Shown here in pieces: positions 29,058 through 38,738 of a DNA stretch of 64,000 nucleotides. The stretch comes from Microbacterium jejuense. GTDB lineage: Bacteria > Actinomycetota > Actinomycetes > Actinomycetales > Microbacteriaceae. The position numbers and the translations under genes were made by a program. How positions within the stretch are numbered: the first letter of the stretch is position 1; every line of letters starts with the position of its first letter. The notes below the pieces were generated by a model. It ran no database searches and was not told the origin of the DNA. It saw only the letters and a program-made list of their open reading frames with translations. The stretch lies in contig NZ_JAEUAW010000008.1 of the NCBI RefSeq assembly GCF_019511665.1, positions 122,893 through 186,892 on the forward strand, given 5' to 3'.

Positions 29058-30467
29058 TCAGGTCCGCAGAACCATGCGTTCACGTCGAACGGTGGGTGAC
29101 TTGGTGGCGGGTCGCCAGCGGGCTTGGGCGTCCCACCAGGACGGGCCGCGCAGGTGCGGGATGCCGTCGATCATGCGGATCTGCCAGCCGCCGGTGTCGA
29201 TGGTGCGGTGGTGGAACCAGCACAGCAGCACGCCGTTGTCGGTGTGCGTCGGGCCACCGCGGGAGTGCTCATGCACGTGGTGGATCTCGCACCATTGCGG
29301 CGGTACATCGCACCCCGGGATAAGGCATCCGCCGTCGCGGAGGGTGATCGCGCGGCGCTGGTGGTGGGTGAACACCCGCTCCAGGGTCCTGATCGAGGTG
29401 ATCCGCCCGCCAGCGCCGAGCACGACGCGTTGCACGGCACCCGAGCACGCAACCCGCCGCGCCGCGGCGATCGAGATGGGCTCGGGGTCCCCGGGCAGGT
29501 GCGCATACCCAAGGCCGGTGGCGAGGTCCTGTTCCCGCACCTGCACCACCAGGGTCGGGGCGGCGCCGCCGAGCATCGGAAGGTCTCCGGATGCCGCGGC
29601 CGCCTGCAGCAGCACGGCCAGCGCGTCATGGCGCTTCTGCGCGGCCGTGCGCGTGTCGGCGGCGGCATCGAACGGGGCATCTGTCACGACGGGGTCGGTG
29701 AAGCACGGACCCGGCGCCGGAGCACCGTCGACGCGCGGGTTCACCACGCTCTCCACGCACAGCTGCAACTGCGCCGCCACCTCGGGCAGCAGGCCGCCCC
29801 GCACCGGGACCAGCCCGTCCGCCCCACGCCGCCCGATGGTCAGTCCGCGCTTGCGCAACGCCCGCGCCTCCACCGGCTCCGCACCATCCGGGTCCAGGTA
29901 CGCCGCCCACACCTGCGCCATCGCCCGCAGCTCATCGGCGGAAACCGGGCCCGCTGTGTCGCCCCGCGCTGCGGCGGCCAACTCGACATCTGCGGCCAGC
30001 AGACCCTCTCGACCGATGAGACTCCCGCGGAACACCGAGGCGACCGCCACCAGCCCGTCGAGCCCCGACTCGCCCGCGATCAGAGCCTCGCGCATGGCCG
30101 GGAACTCCGCCGGCAGCACCTCGCCCGTCGACGGCGCGGTCGACTGACGCACCGCCTTCGCCGCCGTGACCACGTCGCCCGCCGTCCGGCCCGGCACCCG
30201 GGTGGCGCGCTGCACGAGTTCGGCCAGGTTGCGGCATCCATACCGCGTCGTCAGCCGGTCGGGGTGTGGAACCTGCTCGTCCCGCTCGACGATCACCGCG
30301 GATGCCTCCACGAGCACGCACTCCGCGAGGCGCCGCACACGGCCCGCCGCCGCGAGGACAGCCAGCACCTGCGCATCACCGGCACCTCGCAACTCGTCGG
30401 CGGCTCGACCGGCCACCTCCGCCAACGCATCGCCGAGCCCGGTGAGGGCGTCGGCGAGGGTTGTCAT
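29058..30467 (-). CDS. DUF222 / HNH endonuclease-like protein (13E12 family)
   Basis: The 469-residue protein has an N-terminal DUF222 helical region (about 10-330) and a C-terminal HNH motif: CLIPGCDVPPQWCEIHHVHEHSRGGPTHTDNGVLLCWFHHR. The zinc cysteines and the HH..N..LC..HH residues are intact. The family occurs in many copies in actinobacteria and is often tied to mobile or repetitive regions; its natural target is not established. The start MTTLADAL at 30467 is chosen because the upstream open frame runs through a REP-like element. It sits between hsdS and hsdR. Confidence 0.88.
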   Translation of the reverse strand: MTTLADALTGLGDALAEVAGRAADELRGAGDAQVLAVLAAAGRVRRLAECVLVEASAVIVERDEQVPHPDRLTTRYGCRNLAELVQRATRVPGRTAGDVVTAAKAVRQSTAPSTGEVLPAEFPAMREALIAGESGLDGLVAVASVFRGSLIGREGLLAADVELAAAARGDTAGPVSADELRAMAQVWAAYLDPDGAEPVEARALRKRGLTIGRRGADGLVPVRGGLLPEVAAQLQLCVESVVNPRVDGAPAPGPCFTDPVVTDAPFDAAADTRTAAQKRHDALAVLLQAAAASGDLPMLGGAAPTLVVQVREQDLATGLGYAHLPGDPEPISIAAARRVACSGAVQRVVLGAGGRITSIRTLERVFTHHQRRAITLRDGGCLIPGCDVPPQWCEIHHVHEHSRGGPTHTDNGVLLCWFHHRTIDTGGWQIRMIDGIPHLRGPSWWDAQARWRPATKSPTVRRERMVLRT

Positions 30468-30626
30468 GGGTTCATTCTTCCGAGGGGTTCCGACGTTCGA
30501 ATACCCAGATCCAGACCTGTTTCCGGACTGTGGATAACCTCGTTTCCGCTGTCGGAGACGGGGCTTCTGGAGGAAGGGGGCCGACGCACGTGCGGTGAAA
30601 CTCGCGGTTCGTCCCAGCGACGGCTC

Positions 30627-30703
30627 GCGACGTTTCGTCTCGCTCGTACCTCGCTCGCTCAACGACCGGACGACGACAAGGACCTCGCTCGCGCAACGAC
30701 CGC
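30627..30703. repeat. REP-like element (type A) plus a degenerate copy
   Basis: The full unit CGTTTCGTCTCGCTCG...CTCGCTCGCTCAACGACCGG is at 30631-30669, followed by a partial copy ACCTCGCTCGCGCAACGACCG at about 30683-30703. It lies in the 319-nt gap (30468-30786) upstream of hsdR. I see no gene in that gap, and a TAGCAT box near 30740 is the only promoter-like signal. Confidence 0.65.
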
Positions 30704-30786
30704 ACTCCGCGCCGAACGCCTGATGTCGCCGCGTTTCGCTAGCATGGCGCGAGAGCAGGGGCCGAGCCTGCCGCCGGGAGCCGTTC

Positions 30787-33700
30787 GTGGGGAACTTCGA
30801 CTTCGTCCGGGATCGCTGGCCGAAGATCTGGGAGGCCGCATCCCGCGCCGAGTCGTACCTGCGCAGCGACCCGCGTGCGGCCGCGTACTACACGCGACTG
30901 GCCGGTGAGATCTTCACGGACTGGGTCTACCAGGCCGAGTCACTGCCCCGCCCGTACGACACGTCGTTCGCCAACCTCACCGCACAAGGCGCTTTCAAGA
31001 GCGCGGTCGGTCAGAGCGTCACCGGCGGCCTGCGCATCGTCCGCACCGTCGGCAACGACGCCGTGCACAAGGAGGATCCGCTCCCGATCGGCCGCGCCCG
31101 CGGGTCGCTAGAGCAGTTCCACACGGTGTGCCTATGGCTCGACCACTGCTACGGAGATCCGGATGCCGCACCGCCGGCCCGTTTCGACTTCGATGCCGTG
31201 CCACCCGCACCCGCCACGATCGTGCGGCATGCGCGCGCGGCGCTGGAGAAGATGCAGGCGGAGTTCGACGAGACGCGGCATGCGCTGGCCGAAGAGCGCG
31301 AACGCAACGCGGCGCTGAAAGCGGAGGTCGAGGCGCTGCATGCCGCAGCGACGGCGGCCAAGCAGGCGAACGCGACCGCGAACGCCGAGCGCGGCATCCC
31401 GGATCCCACCCTCGCCACCGAGGCGGCGACGCGACGCGACCTCATCGACCTCTCGCTGCGTGAGGCGGGCTGGCTGCTCACCGACAGCCGTGACCGGGAG
31501 TGGCCGGTCACCGGCATCCCGTCGGCCTCGGGAACGGGCAAGGTCGACTACGTGCTCTGGGGCGACGACGGCCGGCCGCTCGGCGTGGTGGAGGCCAAGC
31601 GCACCACCAAGAGCGCGAAGGAGGGGCGCCTCCAGGCCGAGATCTACGCCGACGCCCTGGAGCGCGACTTCGGCCAGCGCCCTCTGATCTACTACACGAA
31701 CGGGTTCGAGACCTGGCTGTGGGACGACCGCCGCTACGCGCCGCGCGCCGTCGCGGGTTTCATGACGAAGGACCAGCTCGCCCTGGCGATCGAGCGGCGC
31801 CGCACGCTCCGCCCGCTCGCGACGATCCCGATCGATCGCACCATCGTGGAGCGGACGTATCAGCTGCGTGCCATCCGCGCCGTCAGCGAGGCGTTCGAAC
31901 AGAAGCGCCGGCGCGCGCTGCTGGTGATGGCCACCGGCACCGGCAAGACGCGCACCGTCATCGCCCTCGTCGACGTGCTGCAGAAGGCGAACTGGGTCAA
32001 GCGCGTGCTGTTCCTCGCCGATCGCACGGCGCTCGTCAACCAGGCAGTCGGAGCGTTCAAGGCGCATCTTGCCGACAGCGCCCCGGTGAATCTGGTCACC
32101 GACCGCGCGAGCGAGGGCCGGGTCTACGTCTCGACCTACCAGACCGTCATGGGACTCATCGACGCCGGCGAAGATGCGCTGCGGCGGTTCGGCCCGGGGT
32201 ACTTCGACCTCATCGTCGTGGACGAGGCGCACCGCTCGATCTACAACCGCTACGGCGAGATCTTCGAGTACTTCGACGCGCTCGTCGTGGGGCTCACCGC
32301 GACGCCGCGCGCGGATGTCGACCACAACACCTACCGGCTCTTCGAACTCGACGACGGTGTTCCGACCGACGCCTTTGAGCTCGACGACGCGATCGCCGGT
32401 GGATTCCTCGTGCCGCCGGTCGCGCGACCGATCGACCTCGGCTTCATGACCCGCGGCATCCGCTACGACGAGCTGAGCGAGGCCGACCGCGAGCGGTGGG
32501 ACGAACTCGAATGGCAGGACGGCGAGATCCCGGATGCCGTCGACGCGGCGGCGATGAACCGCTGGCTGTTCAACGCCGACACCGTCGACAAGGTCCTCGA
32601 GGTCCTGTTCCGCGAGGCCCGCTACGTCGGCGGCGGCGATGTGCTCGGCAAGACGATCGTGTTCGCGAAGAACCAGCGTCACGCCGAGTTCATCGAGGAG
32701 CGCCTCGATGCGCAGTTCCCCGAGAAGAGCGGACAGCTCGCCCGCGTGATCACCTACGCGTCCGGCCCCTACGCGCAGACGCTCATCGACGACTTCTCAA
32801 CCCCGGGCAAGAGCCCCCAGATCGCCATCTCGGTCGACATGCTCGACACCGGCATCGACATCCCCGACGTCGTCAACCTCGTCTTCTTCAAACCCGTGGG
32901 GTCCCACACCAAGTTCTGGCAGATGGTCGGGCGCGGCACGCGACTGCGCCCCGACCTGTACGGCCCCGGCGACGACAAGCGCGACTTCGTCATCTTCGAC
33001 GTGTGCGGCAACCTCGACTTCTTCAACGAGCAGCTGCCCGAGGCATCCACTCCCCGCTCGCCATCACTGTCGGAACGCACCTTCCGGCTGCGCACGCGGC
33101 TCCTGGCCGGATTGCAGGGATCGGACGAGCCGGATGCCGTCGCCCTGCGATCCGCGCTGGCCGCGCGTCTTCATGCCGCCGTCGCGGGCATGAATCGCGA
33201 CAACTTCCTCGTGCGAGCGCGGCTGCGCGCCGTCGAGCGATTCGCCTCGGCCGCTGCCTGGGACGACCTCAGCGCGGGCGACCTGGACGCCGCCGCCGAA
33301 CTGGCCGGGCTGCCGTCGGCGGCCGAACGCGACACCGATGAGGCCGCCAAGCGGTTCGACGCACTCGTGCTGCAGGCACAGGTGGCTGTCGCCGAAGGCG
33401 GCGGCGTCTCCGCCGGTGTCGCAACGCGGATCGTCGACGTCGCGCGGGCGCTCGGCGATCAGCGCAGCATCCCCGCCGTCGCGGCGCAGTCCGCGCTGCT
33501 GGATGCCGTCGTCGACCCCGAATGGTGGCAGCACGTCGACATCGGCATGCTCGAGCGCGTCCGCGTGAAGCTGCGCGACCTGGTGCGCCTGATCGGCAGA
33601 GAAGGCCAGGCGATCGTGTACACGGACTTCGAGGACACCCTCGACGGTGTCCGCGAGATCCCGCTCGCGCGCGTGGTCCCCGGCCTCAACCGGCGCGCCT

Positions 33701-34176
33701 TCCGCGAGAAGCTGTACGGCTTCCTCGACGGACGGTCCGACGTGGCGCTGCACAAGCTGCGCACCGGGCGCGAGCTCACCGAGGTGGACCTCGCCCAGCT
33801 CGAAGACCTGCTCACCACGGCGGGAGGGGTGGATGCCGCACAACTGCGCCAAGAGGCCACCGGCGTAGGCGGGCTCGGTCGCCTGGTGCGATCGATCGTC
33901 GGGATGGAGCGGTCGGCTGTCGAGGAGGCTCTCGCAGACTTCGTCTCAGCACCCGGGTTCACGCACCGCCAGCACGCGTTCGTCGACCTCGTCGTCCAGC
34001 AGCTGACGATCGCGGGTTACCTCGACCCGCGCCGTCTGTACGAGGATCCGTTCGACGGCGTGGCACCCGAAGGCCCCGATGAGCTCTTCACCGACGCGCA
34101 GGTCACCGACCTCATCGCCCGCATCCGCCGGGTCGATGAGAGCGCCGACCCGGTGCCGGGTCAAGCGACGGCGTAG
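30787..34176 (+). CDS. hsdR: Type I restriction endonuclease translocase subunit
   Basis: The 1,129-residue protein starts with a DUF4145-type helical domain (about 1-130) and a coiled coil (about 150-205). A PD-(D/E)xK nuclease follows: VDYVLWGDDG then GVVEAKRT, with EAK near residue 269. The SF2 translocase has Walker A GTGKTRT near 384, VVDEAHRS near 479, LTATPR, and the C-terminal motifs VDMLDTGIDIP and MVGRGTRLRPD. A helical C-terminal region contacts HsdM. It translocates and cuts unmodified DNA. GTG 30787 has GGGAG 6 nt upstream. It is 2.8 kb from hsdS, separated by two opposite-strand genes, so it needs its own promoter. Confidence 0.93.
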   Translation: MGNFDFVRDRWPKIWEAASRAESYLRSDPRAAAYYTRLAGEIFTDWVYQAESLPRPYDTSFANLTAQGAFKSAVGQSVTGGLRIVRTVGNDAVHKEDPLPIGRARGSLEQFHTVCLWLDHCYGDPDAAPPARFDFDAVPPAPATIVRHARAALEKMQAEFDETRHALAEERERNAALKAEVEALHAAATAAKQANATANAERGIPDPTLATEAATRRDLIDLSLREAGWLLTDSRDREWPVTGIPSASGTGKVDYVLWGDDGRPLGVVEAKRTTKSAKEGRLQAEIYADALERDFGQRPLIYYTNGFETWLWDDRRYAPRAVAGFMTKDQLALAIERRRTLRPLATIPIDRTIVERTYQLRAIRAVSEAFEQKRRRALLVMATGTGKTRTVIALVDVLQKANWVKRVLFLADRTALVNQAVGAFKAHLADSAPVNLVTDRASEGRVYVSTYQTVMGLIDAGEDALRRFGPGYFDLIVVDEAHRSIYNRYGEIFEYFDALVVGLTATPRADVDHNTYRLFELDDGVPTDAFELDDAIAGGFLVPPVARPIDLGFMTRGIRYDELSEADRERWDELEWQDGEIPDAVDAAAMNRWLFNADTVDKVLEVLFREARYVGGGDVLGKTIVFAKNQRHAEFIEERLDAQFPEKSGQLARVITYASGPYAQTLIDDFSTPGKSPQIAISVDMLDTGIDIPDVVNLVFFKPVGSHTKFWQMVGRGTRLRPDLYGPGDDKRDFVIFDVCGNLDFFNEQLPEASTPRSPSLSERTFRLRTRLLAGLQGSDEPDAVALRSALAARLHAAVAGMNRDNFLVRARLRAVERFASAAAWDDLSAGDLDAAAELAGLPSAAERDTDEAAKRFDALVLQAQVAVAEGGGVSAGVATRIVDVARALGDQRSIPAVAAQSALLDAVVDPEWWQHVDIGMLERVRVKLRDLVRLIGREGQAIVYTDFEDTLDGVREIPLARVVPGLNRRAFREKLYGFLDGRSDVALHKLRTGRELTEVDLAQLEDLLTTAGGVDAAQLRQEATGVGGLGRLVRSIVGMERSAVEEALADFVSAPGFTHRQHAFVDLVVQQLTIAGYLDPRRLYEDPFDGVAPEGPDELFTDAQVTDLIARIRRVDESADPVPGQATA

Positions 34177-34253
34177 CGCTCCCGCCTGGCTCTGACGACG
34201 GCGAGGCACGCGGCGTCCGAGGGGACCGGGGCCGACCGTGGCGGTCCACTGCT

Positions 34254-35237
34254 TCAGTGCACGCGGCCTGCCCGGCCGCTCAGCTCCGCGAAGGCCTCGC
34301 GCAGCTCGGCGGGCTCGACGTCGGCGAGGTCGGCCTCGTACGCGGCGAAGCGCGCCGCGAGGGCTCCCCACGACCACGACCCCAGGGTCACCCGCGTGCT
34401 GCCGGGGGCCAGCGCGTGCGCCGTCCCGTCGCCGACGAACGGCGCCACGGCGTCGAGCGACCGGCTCAGGGTCGCCGTGCCGTGGAACGGCCACGCGTCG
34501 ACGCCGTCGTGGGAGCCCTTGAAGCGCGCCGCGACGAAGCGGCCGGGCGAGCCGCCGGGCACGGGACGCGGCGAGAACCGGCGACCGGTGTGGGTGCGAG
34601 GCGTGAGGCGGTCCACGCGGTAGGTGCGCCAGTCGCCCGCGTCGGATGAGTAGCCGAGCAGGTACCAGCGCCCGCCGTGCAGGACGAGGTGGTGGGGCTC
34701 GGTCCGGCGTGCGGGGCGATCCGCGGTCGTGCCGCCGGGAGACGCGTAGTCGAAGCGCAGCTCGGTGCTCGCGCGGATGGCCTCCGAGACCTGCAGCAGC
34801 ACGGCGGGATCGGCGTCGGCGTCTCGCCGATCGCCGCCATGCGTTCCGGCGGGCGCGAGGCTCTCGACGCGGTGACGCAGGTGCGCCGGGAGGAGCTGCT
34901 GAACCGTGCTCAGGGCGCGAGCCGCGTCGTCCTCGATGCCTGCGCCGAGCGACCCCGCGGTGCGCAGCGCCAGGGTGATGGCGACGACCTGGTCGTCGTC
35001 GAACATGAGCGGAGGGAGCCGTGTGCCGACGCCGAGCCGGTAGCCGCCGTCCGGTCCCCGCGTGGCGTCGATGGCGTAGTCGAGTTCGCGGAGCCGATCG
35101 ATGTCGCGCCGGACGGTGCGCTCGCTCACCTCGAGGCGCTCCGCGAGGACGCGCGCCGGCCAGTCGCGCCGCGTCTGCAGGAGCGAGAGGAGGGCGAGCA
35201 TCCGCCGGGAGGTCGAAGGACCGGACGAGATCGGCAT
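34254..35237 (-). CDS. WYL-domain transcriptional regulator (HTH_11)
   Basis: The 327-residue protein has an N-terminal winged helix (MLALLSLLQTRRDWPARVLAERLEVSERTVRRDIDRLRELDY), a WYL domain (about 140-215, with GGRWYLLGYSSDAGDWRTYRVDRL) and a C-terminal WCX extension ending in Arg/His. WYL domains bind nucleic acid or nucleotide ligands. The divergent VOC gene at 35347 is its probable target, as in many actinobacterial WYL/VOC pairs. The ribosome binding site is GAGAGGA. The 77-nt gap to hsdR holds no strong hairpin. Confidence 0.9.
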   Translation of the reverse strand: MPISSGPSTSRRMLALLSLLQTRRDWPARVLAERLEVSERTVRRDIDRLRELDYAIDATRGPDGGYRLGVGTRLPPLMFDDDQVVAITLALRTAGSLGAGIEDDAARALSTVQQLLPAHLRHRVESLAPAGTHGGDRRDADADPAVLLQVSEAIRASTELRFDYASPGGTTADRPARRTEPHHLVLHGGRWYLLGYSSDAGDWRTYRVDRLTPRTHTGRRFSPRPVPGGSPGRFVAARFKGSHDGVDAWPFHGTATLSRSLDAVAPFVGDGTAHALAPGSTRVTLGSWSWGALAARFAAYEADLADVEPAELREAFAELSGRAGRVH

Positions 35238-35346
35238 GTCGTCATCCTCTCAGGAGTAGCGGACGTTCCCTGGCCGGAACTGTCGGGACACTGGCATCCA
35301 CACCGCACAACGGCCGACCGAGTCGGCGCGATCCACAGGAGGACTC

Positions 35347-35805
35347 ATGTCTGCCACCCCCGTTCCCCACCTCAACTTCCACGGCGCCGCCCGCGCGGCC
35401 CTCGAGTTCTACGCGGCCGCGTTCGGCGGCCAGGCCGTCATCCGCACGTACGCCGAGTTCGGGATGCCGGACGACGTGCCGGGCGCGCACGACGTCGTCT
35501 ACGGTCAGGTCTTCGGCGGCGACGGCTTCACGCTGATGGCCTACGACGTGCCCGGAGCGCCCGGCGCCGCCGCTCTGCCGGGATCGGCGCGCCGCGAGAA
35601 CGGCACGACCGTCACCGACCAGTCGTTCTTCCTCGCGCTGAATGCCGCGTCGATGGACGAGGCGCAGGAGTACTGGGACGCGCTCGCCGACGGCGCGTCC
35701 GTCGTGGAGCCGCTTGCGGCGTCCGCGTGGTCGCCCGGCTTCGGAATGCTCACCGACCGTTTCGGCGTCACGTGGGCGATCAGCGTGGTCGCACCGCAGG
35801 GATGA
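35347..35805 (+). CDS. VOC (glyoxalase/PhnB-like) protein
   Basis: The 152-residue PhnB-type VOC protein has HLNFHGAARAALEFYAAAFGG at the N-terminus, a VYGQVFGGDGFTLMAYD strand, and the C-terminal FGMLTDRFGVTWAISVVAPQ. The family includes metal-dependent isomerases and antibiotic-binding proteins; the exact substrate is unknown. AGGAGG sits 6 nt before ATG 35347. It is divergent from the WYL regulator, which probably controls it. Confidence 0.85.
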   Translation: MSATPVPHLNFHGAARAALEFYAAAFGGQAVIRTYAEFGMPDDVPGAHDVVYGQVFGGDGFTLMAYDVPGAPGAAALPGSARRENGTTVTDQSFFLALNAASMDEAQEYWDALADGASVVEPLAASAWSPGFGMLTDRFGVTWAISVVAPQG

Positions 35806-35811
35806 CGCGCC

Positions 35812-35844
35812 GCGGGGCGGTCCGGGCACGCCGGACCGCCCCGC
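35812..35844. terminator. Bidirectional terminator
   Basis: A perfect 14-bp stem (GCGGGGCGGTCCGG / CCGGACCGCCCCGC) with a GCACG loop lies between the convergent VOC and thiolase genes. Confidence 0.7.
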
Positions 35845-35863
35845 GCACGGAGCTCGGCTCGGG

Positions 35864-37042
35864 CTACAGCCGCTCGATGATCGTCGCGTTCGCCATGCCG
35901 CCGCCCTCGCACATCGTCTGCAGGCCATAGCGGCCGCCGGTGGCCTCGAGGTGGGCGACCAGCGTGCCCAGCAGCCGCGTTCCCGACGCGCCGACGGCGT
36001 GCCCGAGAGCGATGGCGCCGCCCCACGGGTTCAGCTTGTCGGGGTCTGCGTCGAGCTCGCGCTGCCACGCGAGCGGCACCGACGCGAACGCCTCGTTGAC
36101 CTCGTACGCGTCGAGGTCGTCGAGCGACAGGCCGCTGCGCTCCAGGATGCGCCGCGTGGCGGGGATCGGCCCGGTCAGCATCATCATCGGGTCGTCGCCC
36201 ACGACGGCGAACGAGTGGAACCGCGCACGCGGCGTGAGCCCCAGTTCGGCCGCCTTCTCTTCGCTCATGATGAGGGCGGCGGATGCCGCATCCGTGAGCG
36301 GCGACGAATTGCCCGCGGTGATGCGCCAGTCGAGGTCGGGGAAGCGCTCGGCGAGCGCGTCCGTGCGGAAGGCCGGACCGAGACCCGCGAGAGCCTCCGC
36401 GGTCGTGCCGGGCCGGACCGTCTCGTCGAAGGCGACGGCTTCGCCGTCGCCGCCGAGGACCGGGATCACCTGGGTGTCGAAGCGGCCTCGGGTCCAGGCA
36501 TCCGCCGCTCTTCGATGCGACTCGGCCGAGAAGGCGTCGAGCTCTTCGCGGCTGAACCCCCATCGCTGCGCGATGAGCTCGGCCGACACGCCCTGGTTGA
36601 CGAGGCCGTCGGGGTAGCGCCGCGACACGCCCTGTGACACCGTGCCGCCGTGGGCCGACGAGCCGAGGGGGACGCGGCTCATCGACTCGACGCCGGCGGC
36701 GATGACGATGTCGTACGCGCCGGCGATGACGCCCTGCGCCGCGAAGTGCGCCGCCTGCTGGCTGGACCCGCACTGGCGGTCGATCGTCACGGCGGGCACC
36801 GACTCGGCGAACCCGGCGGCGAGCACCGCCTGGCGCGCGATGTTGAGGGACTGGTCGGCGACCTGGCTGACGCACCCCATCAGCACGTCGTCGATCCGGG
36901 TGGACTCCAGCCCGCTGCGTTCGAGCAGGGCCGTGAGCACGCCGGCGGCGAGATCCACGGGGTGCACGCCGCTCAGTGCTCCCCCGGGCTTGCCCCGCCC
37001 CGACGGGGTTCGGACGACGTCGACGATGACCGCGCTGCGCAT
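35864..37042 (-). CDS. Thiolase (acetyl-CoA acetyltransferase family)
   Basis: This 392-residue enzyme would cleave 3-ketoacyl-CoA (or condense acetyl-CoA). The nucleophilic cysteine is C91 in DRQCGSSQQAAH. The C-terminal catalytic motifs are ALGHAVGASGTRL and MCEGGGMANATI; the latter has CEGGG with the second active cysteine. AGGAGGC precedes ATG 37042. It is the last gene of the gntR-prpDBC-thioesterase operon, so it may act on beta-ketoacyl-CoA from odd-chain or branched substrates. Confidence 0.92.
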   Translation of the reverse strand: MRSAVIVDVVRTPSGRGKPGGALSGVHPVDLAAGVLTALLERSGLESTRIDDVLMGCVSQVADQSLNIARQAVLAAGFAESVPAVTIDRQCGSSQQAAHFAAQGVIAGAYDIVIAAGVESMSRVPLGSSAHGGTVSQGVSRRYPDGLVNQGVSAELIAQRWGFSREELDAFSAESHRRAADAWTRGRFDTQVIPVLGGDGEAVAFDETVRPGTTAEALAGLGPAFRTDALAERFPDLDWRITAGNSSPLTDAASAALIMSEEKAAELGLTPRARFHSFAVVGDDPMMMLTGPIPATRRILERSGLSLDDLDAYEVNEAFASVPLAWQRELDADPDKLNPWGGAIALGHAVGASGTRLLGTLVAHLEATGGRYGLQTMCEGGGMANATIIERL

Positions 37043-37064
37043 GAGAATGCCTCCTGGTCCGAGC

Positions 37065-37532
37065 CTACGTCCGCACGATCGTACGGGCGTCGGGCGTCGC
37101 GTACGTGCTGCGCTGCTCGATGACGGCGAGCGTGCACCGCGAGATGCACACCAGGCGCGAGGCGTCGTCGACGATGCGGATCTCCCACACGTGGGCGCGG
37201 CGACCGATGTTCGCGGGGGTCACCGTCGCCGTCACCCAGCCCGACGAGATCGGGCGGATGTGGTTGGCGTTGATCTCCTGGCCGACGACGTGGAACCGCT
37301 CGCGGTCGACGGCCAGATAGCCCGCCCACGACGCGAGGGTCTCGGCGAGCGCCACGGAGGCGCCGCCGTGCAGCACGCCCGCCGGCTGCACGGTGCGCCG
37401 ATCGACCGGCATCCGTCCCACCAGCGCGTCGTCGCGGATCTCGACGATCTCGATGCCGAGGTTCTCGATCAGCGTGCCGCCGGCCATCGCCGTGAGGTCG
37501 ACGCCGGCGACATCGCCGAACCAGAGCGTCAT
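37065..37532 (-). CDS. Hotdog-fold thioesterase (PaaI-like)
   Basis: This 155-residue PaaI/YdiI-type hotdog protein has the family signature QPAGVLHGGASVALAETLAS, with the HGG loop and the catalytic Glu in place. GQEINANHIRPISSGWVTATVTP follows. It would hydrolyse small acyl-CoA or aryl-CoA thioesters. ATG 37532 overlaps the citrate-synthase stop (ATGA), so it is translationally coupled to prpC and probably protects CoA pools during propionate or branched-chain catabolism. Confidence 0.88.
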   Translation of the reverse strand: MTLWFGDVAGVDLTAMAGGTLIENLGIEIVEIRDDALVGRMPVDRRTVQPAGVLHGGASVALAETLASWAGYLAVDRERFHVVGQEINANHIRPISSGWVTATVTPANIGRRAHVWEIRIVDDASRLVCISRCTLAVIEQRSTYATPDARTIVRT

Positions 37533-38719
37533 CCGGCCGCTTCTTCTGGACGATCGGCGACGGCGAGCGCCGCGGTGTCGGCGACGTAGCCGTCGATGTG
37601 ACGCTCGTCGGGGCCGTTGTACTCCGACAGGGGACGGATGAGCGCGTTCGAGGCGAGCTGCTCCATGATGTGCGCGGTCCAGCCGGTGACGCGCGCCGCC
37701 ACGAACAGCGGCGTGAAGGTCAGCGTGTCGAACCCGATCAGGTTGTACGCGGGCCCCGACGGGTAGTCGAGGTTCGGGTAGATGCCCTTGCGCGCGACGA
37801 ACTCGGACTCGAGGGCGTCGTAGAGCGCGGCGACCTCGGGACGGTCGTAGTGCTCGACGAGCGTGTCGAGCGCGGCCTTCATGGTGGGCACGCGCGAGTC
37901 GCCGCGCTTGTACACGCGGTGGCCGAAGCCCATGATCTTGCGCTTCTCGGCGAGGGCCTGGTCGAGCCATGCCGACACGTTCTCGGCCGAGCCGATCTCG
38001 TCGAAGATGTGCAGCACGGCCTCGTTGGCGCCGCCGTGCAGCGGCCCCTTGAGGGCGCCGACCGCGCCGACGACCGCCGAGTACAGGTCGCTGAGCGTGG
38101 AGGCGATGACGCGCGCGGTGAACGTCGAGGCGTTGAACGAATGCTCGGCGTACAGGATCATCGAGCGGTTGAAGGCGTCGACGACCACCTCGTCGGCCTC
38201 TTCGCCGAACGTCATCCACAGGAAGTTGGCCGCGTAGTCGAGGTCGTCACGGGGCGCGACGGGCTCGAGCCCCCGCCGGCGGCGCTGGCCGTAGGAGACG
38301 ATCGCGGGCAGCACCGCGAACAGGCGGATGCTGCGCTCGAGGTTCTGCTCGGCGCTGCCGCTGGCGTCGAGCACCGATCCGGTGCCGGCGAGGTCGCGCG
38401 CGCCGATGAGGCTCACCGCGGTGCGCACCTCGTCCATCGGGTGGGCGTCCAGCGGCACGAGATCGATCGCGGTGCGGACGTCGTCGGGGATCGCGCGATG
38501 CGCCCGCTCGGTCAGCCGCAGCTGCGCGAGCTGCTCGTCGTCGGGCAGCTCGCCGTTCCACAGCAGGTAGGCGACCGCCTCGAACGGCTGCGTGGCCGCG
38601 AGCTCCTGCACCGGGTAGCCGCGGTACAGCAGCGAGTTCGTCTCGGGGTTGACCTTCGAGATCGCCGTGTAGTCCACGACGACGCCGGCGAGGCCCTTCT
38701 TGATGTCGGGTTCGGTCAT
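37529..38719 (-). CDS. prpC: 2-methylcitrate synthase / citrate synthase 2
   Basis: The 396-residue citrate-synthase-fold enzyme condenses propionyl-CoA with oxaloacetate. Catalytic residues are H228 (GPLHGGANE), H267 (GFGHRVYK) and D318 (YPNLDYPSG). The short N-terminus MTEPDIKKGLAGVVVDYTAISKV is typical of the PrpC/type-II small citrate synthases. Its place between prpB and other acyl-CoA genes supports methylcitrate synthase over the housekeeping enzyme. AAAGGAG precedes ATG 38719. Confidence 0.92.
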   Translation of the reverse strand: MTEPDIKKGLAGVVVDYTAISKVNPETNSLLYRGYPVQELAATQPFEAVAYLLWNGELPDDEQLAQLRLTERAHRAIPDDVRTAIDLVPLDAHPMDEVRTAVSLIGARDLAGTGSVLDASGSAEQNLERSIRLFAVLPAIVSYGQRRRRGLEPVAPRDDLDYAANFLWMTFGEEADEVVVDAFNRSMILYAEHSFNASTFTARVIASTLSDLYSAVVGAVGALKGPLHGGANEAVLHIFDEIGSAENVSAWLDQALAEKRKIMGFGHRVYKRGDSRVPTMKAALDTLVEHYDRPEVAALYDALESEFVARKGIYPNLDYPSGPAYNLIGFDTLTFTPLFVAARVTGWTAHIMEQLASNALIRPLSEYNGPDERHIDGYVADTAALAVADRPEEAAG

Positions 38720-38738
38720 GATTGCTCCTTTGCATGCT

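Noticed and set aside
30468..30662. N-terminal extension of the HNH protein to 30662
   Set aside because: The added residues are the translation of a REP-like element and of the intergenic region; the family N-terminus fits the ATG at 30467.
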